From Entrophospora sp. SA101 (Eukaryota; Glomeromycota; Glomeromycetes; Entrophosporales; Entrophosporaceae), in contig CAUDNR010003035.1 of assembly GCA_958430865.1 (NCBI GenBank), forward strand, positions 20,236-67,878: a stretch of 47,643 bases of DNA, read 5' to 3'. The stretch's first letter is position 1; the number at the start of each line of letters is the position of its first letter. The translations under genes and the position numbers were made by a program. Under the pieces are notes generated by a model. It was not told the origin of the DNA, ran no database searches, and worked only from the letters and a program-made list of their open reading frames with translations. Positions 12,929 to 21,968 of this stretch are shown here, in pieces.

Positions 12929-14283
12929 TTAATTTTCTGCAGCATTTCTTATTAATGAATAAAGTTTTTGTTCGCTAAGAACTTTTACAGAATATTCATC
13001 TTTATAAAAAGATCCGCCCATATGAATATTTGGAATTTTGTGATTCATGATGGATGGAATATCGACGCTGGCAGATACATGAAGTTCCTTTAAATTTACT
13101 GCCTTTAAAATTCTGGTAACATTTGTCTCACGGATTCCTAAAGGATTTTCAATCTCTAATTTAGTAAAAAAAATTTTTCACTTTTTTTCTTTTTTTAAAA
13201 CAAAAATATTGAATTCTAGATGAATTTAACTACCACCACCAGGCATGATTATTATTCTGTCATTAGCAATATCCACAAGTTTTTTGATTGTTTCTAAACC
13301 TTCCAATACAGAACTATCATGACCACTAATATATTTTTATCATCAGTTTTTCAATAGAATGTCTACAATATATGAACAAATAAATTTTTAGACACAAGCA
13401 TTATTTTGTCTCTACCTGGTTAGTATTCGTTCAATTCTACCAATTGAAATTATATCTTCAAGTGCCTGATATGGATCGTTTGTCATATCAAATGCTCTAT
13501 GAAAAGTTACTTTACAAGGAAAAAAATTAATGATTAATATATATTAATTAACAAGAAATCCAAAGATGCAAATAATCACCTTTCAATGGTTTTGCAACTT
13601 CAACTAATCTGAAGAATAATGTGTTATAAATCATATTTGTTCGTTTGATTTTTTAAAAATAAAAATAAAAATCAAAGTAATAATAATGTTTTTATTACTT
13701 TGATACTCTTTCAATATCAACTCTTCCATCAGGTTTTAAAATACCAAAAACAACTCCATGTACCCCAAGTGATTTTATAGACTCTATATCTAAGCACATC
13801 ACATCAAATTCCTCATCACTGTAACAAAAATCTCCACCTCTAAGAATAAATTAAAATAAAGTTTTATTATTTAAAAAAAACCAGGAAATAATCAAAAGTG
13901 ATTAATTGGGTAGTAATACCTTGGTCGAATCATAACCTAACATAAATAAGTATATATTTCATCGATCATCAATAATAATTAAAAAATCTAAAAAACCCAA
14001 TTTACATGACTACCTACCATAACAGGGATTTTAATCTTCTTCAGAGTCACTTTAATCATTCCTAAACTTGGTGTAGTTCCACCTTCTATCAAATTATCAC
14101 ATAATTCAACACGAGACGCGCCACCTTTTTCTTTTATATAATTTACGAAAGAAATTCATTAAACATCATTCAATAAATATCAATCATTAATAATATTGAC
14201 AATGGTAATATCGCTCACTAACCTGCATTTATAGCAGATATCACAGAATCTATACAGGCCTCAAAAATCAAATTTTCCATCAT
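12929..14283 (-). CDS. cutC: CutC-type copper homeostasis protein
   Basis: Eight exons on the minus strand: 14283-14223, 14130-14018, 13936-13920, 13839-13699, 13608-13580, 13509-13416, 13325-13234 and 13137-12929. All introns are GT..AG, phases agree, and the product is 251 aa, the usual CutC length (E. coli CutC is about 248 aa). Family landmarks read in order: N-terminal EACIDSVISAINA; RVELCDNLIEGGTTPSLGMI; VMIRPRGGDFCYSD; GVVFGILKPDGRVD; VTFHRAFDMT; ERILTSGH; IIIMPGGGIRETN; and LHVSAS. These cover the TIM-barrel of the family. The start is one of two tandem ATGs (14283 and 14280). An acceptor at 13156 is also visible, but it gives a frameshift, while the one at 13138 restores GGGIRETN, so I chose the latter. 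CutC is linked to copper handling in bacteria and animals; its biochemical role is not settled. Confidence 0.92.
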
Positions 14284-14302
14284 GCATAAATAATAATAAA
14301 CC

Positions 14303-14651
14303 AGGACCCCCGCAAATTATATAGATAGGTTTTACATACAAAAAATCACGGTTGATATAGGGTTTGACCCACACTGTGATTGGCTTATTAGAGACAATCT
14401 TTTCAAATTTGGTAATTTTCACCAGCTGCGGCAGTAACCAATCTATGTCTCGGTTTAACGGGATAGTTTGAGCAATTAGTATTAGTATTAGGGAAAATTT
14501 TCCAAAAAATCCGTTAAACCGAGATATCCGCTATATTGAGAAGGTTTTATTGAGGTTTATGGAATCGTTCTTTGAACTTTATCCGTAAAGCCGAGATTTT
14601 TTAATTAGTGTCCGCTAAATCGAGATTCACTGTGTAGTTTGCGGGGGTCCT
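14303..14651. mobile_element. 349-bp inverted-repeat element (MITE G) at the cutC promoter
   Basis: Terminal inverted repeats of 14 bp, AGGACCCCCGCAAA (14303-14316) and its reverse complement (14638-14651), bound the element. Inside lies a second perfect inverted pair, TCTCGGTTTAACGG (14448-14461) and CCGTTAAACCGAGA (14511-14524), so the centre can form a hairpin. The phrases GTTTAACGG and CGAGATTCACTG resemble pogo/Tigger-type ends, but I could not find a clear target duplication, so the superfamily is open. The element begins only 19 bp from the cutC start codon and therefore occupies its 5' leader or promoter. Confidence 0.75.
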
Positions 14652-16030
14652 AAATTCTGTGGGTTATTTTTATTATAAATCGTATTGATTTGGCTCCCAA
14701 ATTTTATGGTTCCTAAGCTTAAAATGCTATTGAGTGAACTCAAGTGTCAGATTTAATAGAATAATCCTTTCGATGTCTCGCGGGTTCCTTCCTATTGACA
14801 TTTCTTTTGGAACAAAATGCCATAGCCAATATTAAACTATAATCTATTCGCACATGAAAAAATTTAAAAAAAAATATATTTTAAAATAATAATTATAATT
14901 GTAGTAATTCATTAATTGCGTGCTTCTACAACTCCACCAATTCCAATTTCTGAATGAATATCCAATATTTTTATATACATCCTTGGAAGGATTTTTATCA
15001 AGAATGGCTGATTCACATATTGCATTAGCTTCAAGGGTTAGTACTAATGTCAATTGTTCCAACAGTAATATGTGCTATTTTATTAGAACTTTTGATAAAT
15101 GATGGTTCTATTCTCTTTTCTAATCACATTCTATGAATAAGTGTTACATACTCATTAGAATTAATATGTTTATTTTGTTGTTGTAAATTATTGAAGAAGG
15201 TTCTAAAATTAACATCAACATTTGAAGTTTCTATAAAAAATTTAGTAAGAAAAATTTGCACATCAAAATTCTTGAGATTAATTGCATAATATCTAGTACT
15301 GGTTGGTGACGATGACAATGAAATTGCCTGGTTGGTTGACAGTACAAATAATTATAATCTATAAGTGAATCATCTTGTTTAGAGCAAAATGCTTCAATTA
15401 AATCATCTTCTAAAATGAATCCTTGATCCTCTGCCTTCATTATTGCTTCCATAGTTATGATTAAATGTAATTTTTTCAGGCTTATCTGAAAATTTCAAGT
15501 TCTCAGGATAAAGACCATGTTTCAACCTATTATATTCTAGTCTGTAAACTGAAAAGTCATAATCTGTAAAGTATTTTCTTTTAAACATTAGATTTTAAAG
15601 TTAAGATAAATATGATATATATATATATATATATATACCTTCAAGCTTTCGCTTGCAATGTTTGTGTTCTTTGACATACTGAGCATGTGTGTACCTGTTA
15701 TTCTGTGAATGTGGTCAAATTTGCCTCTGAGTTCTTTTAAACAAAGAATACCATCATGTGAACCTTCAATATGTAGAAATAAGATGAGTTCAGTAAAATT
15801 CATACATGCATCTCAAAATATTCTTCCCTACTCAAATCTCCAACGACATACAGGGTTGCATGTGGGATATGCAAAACTATTGGGTAACAAATGTATATTA
15901 GAGAAGGCCTTTACATTGCTACCAAATATGTTTACAAGATGGATGTACTTACGAATTACAACCCATTTAAAAAAGAATGAATTGGAAGAAGTAAGTACAA
16001 CGTGGAAGCATTTTCCTGTTTCGTATTAGT
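14652..16030. other. Broken ORF cluster of unknown origin
   Basis: The minus strand has several overlapping open stretches in different frames between 15803 and 15124, for instance one starting with ATG at 15803 (MNFTELILFLHIEGSHDG) and one at 15588 (contains EYNRLKHGLYPENLKFSDKP). They look like pieces of one decayed gene or transposon broken by frameshifts and by a TA microsatellite at about 15617-15639. The plus strand is also open from 15709 to 16029. I recognise no family in any of these frames and cannot decide which strand was coding. Confidence 0.3.
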
Positions 16031-16845
16031 CACAAGCCAGTTAAGAAATGATCTGAGAAGGACTGCCCCCTCCTTCGAACTGTCTCCATTTGCCATTTGC
16101 CATTTGCAGTCAGCAAAATTCTAATTTACAATCAGCAAGCATCAGACTGCAAGTTATATTTTTATAAAAACAGCTTGTAAAGAATTTCCCTTTTTAAAAA
16201 ACAGAAGGTTAACGATTTTGAATGAATCACATAAAATAAGTAAGATTCCAAAAAAAATATGAAAGATTAATAATAATTTTCAATAATATTTATATTAGTA
16301 AAAAGCGTTCAATTCTGAAATTAGAATTTTTTTCACATCTTTATTAATAATTGTTAAATATAAAATTTTAACAATTGACTTTTTTTAGAATAGAATAAAA
16401 TTTACTTTGTAATTAAAGCACACATCCTTTGTTACTACTACTTACATTATTGATCATATTAGCTTGCCTAAGAAATAGATAAACAAAATTATAATAAAAG
16501 CTCTTTGAATTTCTCTTGTCGTCTTGATAATGCTAATTTCTTCGCGAGTTGTGGATTGGTTTCTTCTTGTTGACTTTGCGAATTTATTTTTATAATAACT
16601 AAAGTGATTAGTAATCACCACCGCCATTTTTTTTTGATAATCTCATTATAATTATGTTTACTCATAAACTCATTCTTCTACATATGTTGCTTTTATTCTT
16701 GTGCCTTTTTGTGTTGGCATTGTTTTTTTTTTAAAAAATAAAAAATTGATCGACAAAACGCGTACACATAGTGTTGTACAAAGAAGCTTCCTATTCATTA
16801 TTATTTTTTTGGAAAAACAATTTATTTTTTAGAAGCCAGGCCTTC
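16031..16845. other. Non-coding stretch
   Basis: A short triplication of CCATTTG words occurs near 16080-16107. Otherwise I see A/T-rich sequence without an ORF, an exon chain or an inverted-repeat element. Confidence 0.45.
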
Positions 16846-17790
16846 ATTGGCAAAATTGCTCTTATTTGATATGTTATGGTTCTAAAGATGAAGAAGAGTT
16901 ATTTATTAACAAGCAGAGGTACTTTTTTTTGCATTGATGCCTAAATATCTTAAACGTGGGATGGGTCTCTAGGTATTTATTAAGATTCTCTATCATAACA
17001 AATGATTGGCATCATATTACCTTTTATAACAGTTACTAATATTAAAGAATAATAAAGATAAAAAAAGGCAGCATGACTGTTGAGGACAGGATGGAAAACC
17101 GTTCCAGACAATTTAGAAAAATTCCATATGATTATCGGAAGTTGACGGGCGTTGAAGTATACTACTTTATCTAAAACATTACAATCATTCTCGTGTTCCT
17201 CGCATACATGAGATTTCCACCAGCAATATGGGGGTCTGAGAACTCCTGGCCAAAATTGAGTTTTTTGCATAATGTATATCTATATCATAAGGATTATAGT
17301 TGGTGAAAAATTTAGAACATGTTTACCTAGTACAATAATGAGATACAAGACTTGAAATATTTACTTTTACATATCAAAACTATTCGTGTAACCAATTTTG
17401 TTTTGTTAATAACACAGAACAATTTAATAGTCTCAGACCCCCTTTTTGCTGGTGGACATCCCATATCTATTGTATGCACATATTGAAATCATTACCATTT
17501 CTATAATAATAACATTATCATTATTATCCATTAGAAAAAAACAAACGATATTAAGAAATTAGGTTTGAAACAAATAAGAGAACTTTTGTTAATGTTCTAC
17601 TCTTGGAACCAGGCAGAGAACATGTTTTAAATCACAATGATAAAATTTTAATCAAGACCCGAGAGGGCTTTATGTTGTGTACTATGGGTGTTTCTGGGAC
17701 AGAATGTGTTATTTGCTTCTCCAGATACCTGTTTAATACTATTTTCAATAGCATTAATTTTTATAGCTTGCATATCCACAAGGGCATGTA
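16846..17790. other. Coding-like fragments, unresolved
   Basis: Three fragments look coding but cannot be joined. On the plus strand, 16833-16918 reads KPGLHWQNCSYLICYGSKDE and ends at a good GT donor. On the minus strand an ORF starts with ATG at 17270 (MQKTQFWPGVLRPPYCWWKSH, with a CEEHENDC patch) and runs 96 codons. On the plus strand, 17565-17791 is open after an acceptor-like AG (contains LLLEPGREHVLNHNDKILIK). I recognise no family; these are probably remnants of one or more old elements. Confidence 0.25.
17205..17475. repeat. Diverged inverted repeat
   Basis: The sequence CTCAGACCCCCATATTGCTG on the minus strand (ending near 17205-17240) recurs in similar form on the plus strand at 17431-17475 (CTCAGACCCCCTTTTTGCTG followed by GTGGACATCCCATAT). 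The two arms are about 190 bp apart and roughly 80-85% alike over some 40 bp. They could be the ends of a decayed element. Confidence 0.5.
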
Positions 17791-17986
17791 GGTCTCGATT
17801 TTATATCAATTTACTATGTGTTGTAACTCCAAGAAAAAAAAAATTTTTGTCAAAGTAGATAATAGGAAAGCAAGTGAAACAAGCAAGACATGCATAGCAT
17901 GTCAGATAACAAAACTAGAAAAATAATAAATTGATAAAATTTTCAAATTAAACATTTCTGCTATCTATATAAAAAGAAATCAAAAA

Positions 17987-18875
17987 ATGTTTGCATATAT
18001 AATTCAAGCATATCACTATATTGCTAAAGCAATTTCTTATCTAGATGTTAGCAAAGACCCATTTGAGGCCAGAGACCTAGTAAAGGTAAGGGAGATCATA
18101 GAGTATGCAGAAATTAATCCTCAAGCATTTAAGTTACCATCAGAACTAATTAGTCAAATTATAAAGCAAATCAAAGATCCAAAAAAAATTGCAAATGTAA
18201 TGGTAGTAAAACAAAACATGGTATAAGGAAGGAAGATGACAATTATATATTGATTGAGATGACATAATGGAATGGTTGAGATTAAAAAGGATTGATAAAT
18301 TGGATAGCTTTATAGGATGTCAAAATCTTGATAGGTTAGATGAATATGTAAGGATAATTAAAAAGCTTAAGAAAATTCATGATGAATTAAATGAATCGCA
18401 TTTGATTGAACTGAATAATTATTTAGAAGCAAGGAGTAATTGAAGATCTTGATGGTTATGAGTATACATGCAGCCCAAATTGGTTTGGTGATTTTGATGG
18501 TCAAATTATTCCAATTTTGATGGTAGAAAGTAGAAATTAATTATGGCATACATTATTAAAAACATAAGTGTAACACCCCTTTACTACACATGTAACCCCT
18601 TTATGACAGTGTCAAAATACTTTGGGCTGCATGTATAGTTATGAGGTTTATGTGGATTATGAGGTTTATGTGGATTATGAGGATTATGAGCATTATGAGC
18701 ATTATCAAGAATTGGATGAGCCAACCAAACTATTATTTAATGACATGAAAAAAAAATTATATAAACTTGAAAAAGTTAGAGAAGATATTGGTCAAATATG
18801 TAATGAAATAACAAGTTTTAAAAGGTTTGTAGATGAAAATACATCTCATTTCATAATCATCAATGCCATAAATTA
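17987..18875 (+). pseudogene. Frameshifted hypothetical gene carrying MITE B
   Basis: An ORF begins with ATG at 17987 (MFAYIIQAYHYIAKAISYLD) and stops at 18226. A second frame is open from the ATG at 18265 to 18444 (contains LDEYVRIIKKLKKIHDELN), and a third from about 18432 runs through an Asp/Tyr/Glu-rich repeat (VYVDYE units) to 18875, ending in a predicted coiled-coil-like segment (KKKLYKLEKVREDI). Together they look like one basic, helical protein broken by at least two frameshifts. MITE B sits in the third part; without it and one target copy the frame runs ...DLDGYE-VYVDYE... without a gap. No family is recognised. A 36-bp sequence just upstream (near 17927-17962) recurs with few changes at 18870-18905, so the locus may be one unit of an old tandem duplication. 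Confidence 0.45.
18463..18637. mobile_element. MITE B, hAT-like, 175 bp, 8-bp target duplication
   Basis: Perfect 17-bp terminal inverted repeats TATACATGCAGCCCAAA (18463-18479; reverse complement at 18621-18637) are flanked by a perfect 8-bp direct repeat GTTATGAG (18455-18462 and 18638-18645). This is the hallmark of hAT-superfamily insertion. It encodes no transposase. Element plus one target copy is 183 bp, a multiple of three, and it lies within the coding-like sequence of the surrounding pseudogene. Confidence 0.9.
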
Positions 18876-18927
18876 ATAAAATTTTCGAATTAAACATTTT
18901 TGCAAAGAAGAAGATAGTTGTTGAGAC

Positions 18928-19068
18928 TATACATGAAGTCGAAATTAAAACCCCAGTCGAAATGTTTCAACTTGAAGCAACTACATAGTAAAAATCAGTT
19001 TTGACCTTATTTCGACCCTATTTTGACCAGATCTGCAAATGGTCAAAATAGTTTCGACTTCATGTATA
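18928..19068. mobile_element. MITE C, hAT-like, 141 bp, 8-bp target duplication
   Basis: Perfect 17-bp inverted ends TATACATGAAGTCGAAA (18928-18944; reverse complement at 19052-19068) with a perfect 8-bp duplication GTTGAGAC (18920-18927 and 19069-19076). The first eight bases of the ends equal those of MITE B, 290 bp away, while the following bases differ, so the two are related but distinct families. The interior is rich in TTTTGACC/TTTCGACC words. Confidence 0.9.
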
Positions 19069-19076
19069 GTTGAGAC

Positions 19077-19570
19077 ATTTTAATTTTGTAGAATTTAGAG
19101 ATTTATTAATTTAAAGAAATCAAAGAAAATGTTGATTATGTAGAATTATTAGAAGATATTTATTTATTATCTATCAATTTATCAACTTTAAAAAATTCAA
19201 ATAAAGAAAATTTCACCTTTATTTATACATTTAGAAGAGACTCGAATCTTGATTAAAACAATAGTGAGGTTATTTTTTAGAGAAGAATTATTAGTGTAAA
19301 ATCATTATTTAGAAATATGGAAAATTTGATTAATATTTTCTATTTTATCTTGATATTCTATGTAACTTCTGCGTCATATATGATGTCACATACACATGTA
19401 GATCATTACATCATTTCTATTTTTAACTTATTTTATGACATAATTATTTACTTCAAATTATTAATCAAATTATTTGTATACAGAAAATAGGATTAATAAG
19501 CATATTTTATTGGACAAAATATTGTAAAGGTCATGTTGTTTGTGATACCTAAAGAGGTATAAAAGAGCTT
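19077..19570. other. AT-rich stretch with a short coding-like remnant
   Basis: After MITE C one frame stays open for about 45 codons (reads ENVDYVELLEDIYLLSINLS near 19125-19190) and may be a continuation of the broken gene upstream. The remainder, to 19570, shows no feature except a TATA-like GTATAAAAGAG near 19557. Confidence 0.3.
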
Positions 19571-20144
19571 GGTTTTAGACCAAGTGAGAATCATCATGTT
19601 CATGATACAATAATAATAATAATACAATAATAACCTTGTAACAGAGTATTATCACTAATAAAGACTCATAACACTTACAATAAATAATCCAATCCATAGT
19701 TAATAAACAATAAACTCTTGCTGAAAAGCATCATCCATTAAGAGCTACTCTACCTAGGGGATGAATGGTTAATAAAAGCAAAGAAAATAAGCCCAACTCA
19801 GCTCTTCTGACACAAAAAAAATGCCAGCATGGGTAAACCATACTTTACATAATGGTCCCACCACCAATTTACAAATTGACCATTTTTTGGAACAGGCAAT
19901 ATTGCTACACGTCATCACTCTGTTAATTATAAACTTTTTTTTATTAGTGAAAATAAAGAAAATGATGAGAGGGACCCTTTTTTGTAATATTCTTCACAAT
20001 GTTTACACACATTTTTCCAACTTTGATAACATTCATAATGATATCCGTGACCATGGTTTTAGACCAAGTAAGAATTATCATGTTCATGATACAATCATAA
20101 TAACCTAATAATAACATTGTAACTAAATTATTATTGCTAATAAA
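19571..20144 (+). repeat. Direct repeat pair, LTR-like
   Basis: The block starting GGTTTTAGACCAAGTGAGAA (about 19571-19663) recurs at about 20051-20144 with roughly 85% identity, both copies ending in CTAATAAAG. The first copy is preceded by a TATA-like GTATAAAAGAG. A TATA box before and an AATAAA-like signal at the end would suit a small LTR or a terminal-repeat element, but I see no primer-binding site, TG..CA borders or polymerase ORF in the 390 bp between copies, so the class stays open. Confidence 0.55.
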
Positions 20145-20150
20145 GGTAAA

Positions 20151-20648
20151 GTGATTACTGAAGATAATGATTTTAGTAAAATAAGGGTGAAGCAGCTTAA
20201 AAATGTTTCAGATAAACTCAATAATAGAGATAATTGTTTTGGAATTGAGAAAGATATCAATGCTCAGAAAGGTAGAATACCATTAAGAGTAAGGTTTCTG
20301 GTCCAAACTGTTTTCTCAAAGCCCAAACTGGTTTGGGCAATTTCAGCTACTAATAGAAGCAGTTTTGACCAGAAACCTTAATTAAGAGATTATCCTAATG
20401 ATCCATTAATAAATGAATACTTGAAAAAAGAAACTCAGAGTGGGAAACAAGTCATAGAACATCTTAAAAATAATGCAGGAAGAAAGGGCAAAGATGGAGC
20501 ATTAACCAGACATGTGGGAGATTGTCTTAATGATCTGATTAATAAATTAGAACTAGTAGATCTAATGAATCTAGTTGAATTGCTTTCATTATTATTAATA
20601 TATATATTTTTTTTTATTCAAGTAATATCAAATAATGTAAATAATTAA
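20151..20648 (+). pseudogene. Hypothetical coding exon interrupted by MITE D
   Basis: The frame open from 20151 (GTG, so the real exon start is probably an upstream splice site near 20144) runs through 20289 and then through the entire MITE D to a TAA formed at its right end. Removing 20290-20388 joins ...KGRIPLR to DYPNDPLINEYLKK... in the same frame, giving about 132 continuous codons up to the stop ending at 20648. The protein is hydrophilic and Lys/Asn-rich with a hydrophobic tail (SLLLIYIFFFIQ), possibly a membrane segment or read-through into non-coding sequence. I recognise no family. As it stands the gene would encode a truncated product ending in MITE-derived residues. Confidence 0.45.
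20290..20380. mobile_element. MITE D, hAT-like, 91 bp, 8-bp target duplication
   Basis: Inverted ends of about 21 bp with one mismatch begin TAAGGTTTCTGGTC (20290) and end with the reverse complement at 20380. A perfect 8-bp duplication ATTAAGAG flanks it (20282-20289 and 20381-20388). Element plus one duplication is 99 bp, a multiple of three. A palindromic CCCAAACTGGTTTGGG lies in the middle. Confidence 0.9.
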
Positions 20649-20883
20649 ACAATAATAAATATATTTGTAATTGATTAAATGCCCATGTACATTTAATCCA
20701 TTAAGCATGATATATTTTCCTTTTAAAAAATTAGTTCATAATTTAATTTGTGTTGGGAATGGAACCTTGGATTAAAAGGTTGATAACATATCATAAAACA
20801 CAACAAATATTACCCTTGGATCAAATAGCTTCATGATAATGATTCCCGAAAGAAGCATTCCAAATTTTTCTTCCACTTCCCAT

Positions 20884-21045
20884 TAGTGTTGGTTTCCAAA
20901 AACTAGAGAGTTTCGCAACTGTGCAAAAATCAATAGGTTTCGCCACAAGTTGAAACTAATTTTGAATTTTGACTTTTGACATGTAACTTTTAATTTTAGT
21001 TTTGACTTTCACCTCTTCAAAATAGTTTTTTGGCAACCAACACTA
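20884..21045. mobile_element. MITE E, hAT-like, 162 bp, 8-bp target duplication
   Basis: Ends TAGTGTTGGTTTCCAAAAAC (20884) and, on the other strand at 21045, TAGTGTTGGTTGCCAAAAAA form an inverted repeat of about 20 bp with a single substitution plus length change. A perfect 8-bp direct repeat CTTCCCAT flanks it (20876-20883 and 21046-21053). The interior is a purine-poor run of TTTTGACTTT words. A decayed hAT transposase fragment begins within 40 bp of the right end. Confidence 0.88.
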
Positions 21046-21079
21046 CTTCCCATAGGGGTAAAAGAAATCAATAAAATCA

Positions 21080-21346
21080 TTGAACATTAGGGCTAAAAAC
21101 ATTGTTTGTGATAATGGCACCAATGTCATCAAAGCTAGAAGGATTGCAATAATTAAATATAAACATATTATTAATGTTGGATGTATAGCTCACTGTGTTA
21201 ATTATGTTGATAACTTTAAAAGGATGTCAATTAGAAGAAAGGCAAAAAGAAAAAAAAAGAAAAGTTTCAGAAGATTGGAGGATGCTTTATTTAATTCAAC
21301 TCTAAGAATAAATCAAACCATCATTGATTCCTCAATTTTTTCCTAG
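21080..21346 (+). pseudogene. hAT-family transposase fragment (DUF659-type)
   Basis: The translation reads NIVCDNGTNVIKARR, then IKYKHIINVGCIAHCVNYV. In hAT transposases of this type the segment is VxxDNAxNMxKAR...KYPHIxxxGCxAHxxNLI, covering the second acidic catalytic residue (the D of the DN motif) and the Cys/His pair before the helical insertion. An acceptor-like AG precedes it at about 21088-21090. After VNYV the sequence turns into a basic, low-complexity run and the match ends, so it is a remnant of roughly 40 recognisable residues, not a working gene. Its position among short 8-bp-duplication elements fits a source family of hAT type, though its own ends are not seen. Confidence 0.75.
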
Positions 21347-21500
21347 CTTCTTCAGCTCAAAAGACCGCATGTTTTTATGTACCAAAAATCATAAAAAATT
21401 TATCAAGAATACTAATAAACAATAAAAGTTTTGACATATACTTATAATGAACATAAATGATTAAATAACATGGAATCTCAAAAAAAATCACACTTTATTA

Positions 21501-21968
21501 TCATTGATTGTTATCATTAGGTCTAGTAAAATGAAGTTTTCCAATAGAAACAACACCAATATTTTCACATTCAAGTATCTTGTAATGCTCCTCTTTCAAC
21601 CCTTCAATAATTTCACCTTTACCCATTACATGTAAGGCTTTTAACTCTTTCTCCCTTTTTCATCTGATAAATAAATTCAGCTGTTCATTTAATGGCTATC
21701 CTTGGTGATGGATGGATGTTCCATAGCTATTTTGAGAATATTATTATTATTATTTTGCATAATTAAATAAATAATTAAAATTTGTGAAAATTACTTGGAA
21801 GACATGAGGCATTTCTTCATAAACCTCAAGAATAACTTTTGTAGGTGTTTTATAAGGTGACTTTTCAAACTTTTCAGCATTGTAATTTGGCAAATTGTAT
21901 TTTTCTGGATTAGCAGCTTTATAAGCCAAATAAATACTCTCACTAAAAATGAGTTGTTTACATTCCAA
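21501..21968 (-). pseudogene. Broken hypothetical gene
   Basis: On the minus strand the frame open from 21968 reads KQLIFSESIYLAYKAANPEK and on to EMPHVFQ, followed by a GT donor-like site. About 90 bases further an AG is followed by coding-like sequence containing AEFIYQMKKGERVKS, then a shifted frame GEIIEGLKEEHYKILECENI up to a stop ending at 21501. In-frame stops near the middle indicate decay. I do not recognise a family. Confidence 0.35.

Noticed and set aside
13138..13156. Alternative acceptor at 13157 for the last cutC exon
   Set aside because: It shifts the frame and gives an early stop; the acceptor at 13138 restores the conserved GGGIRETN segment and a 251-aa protein.
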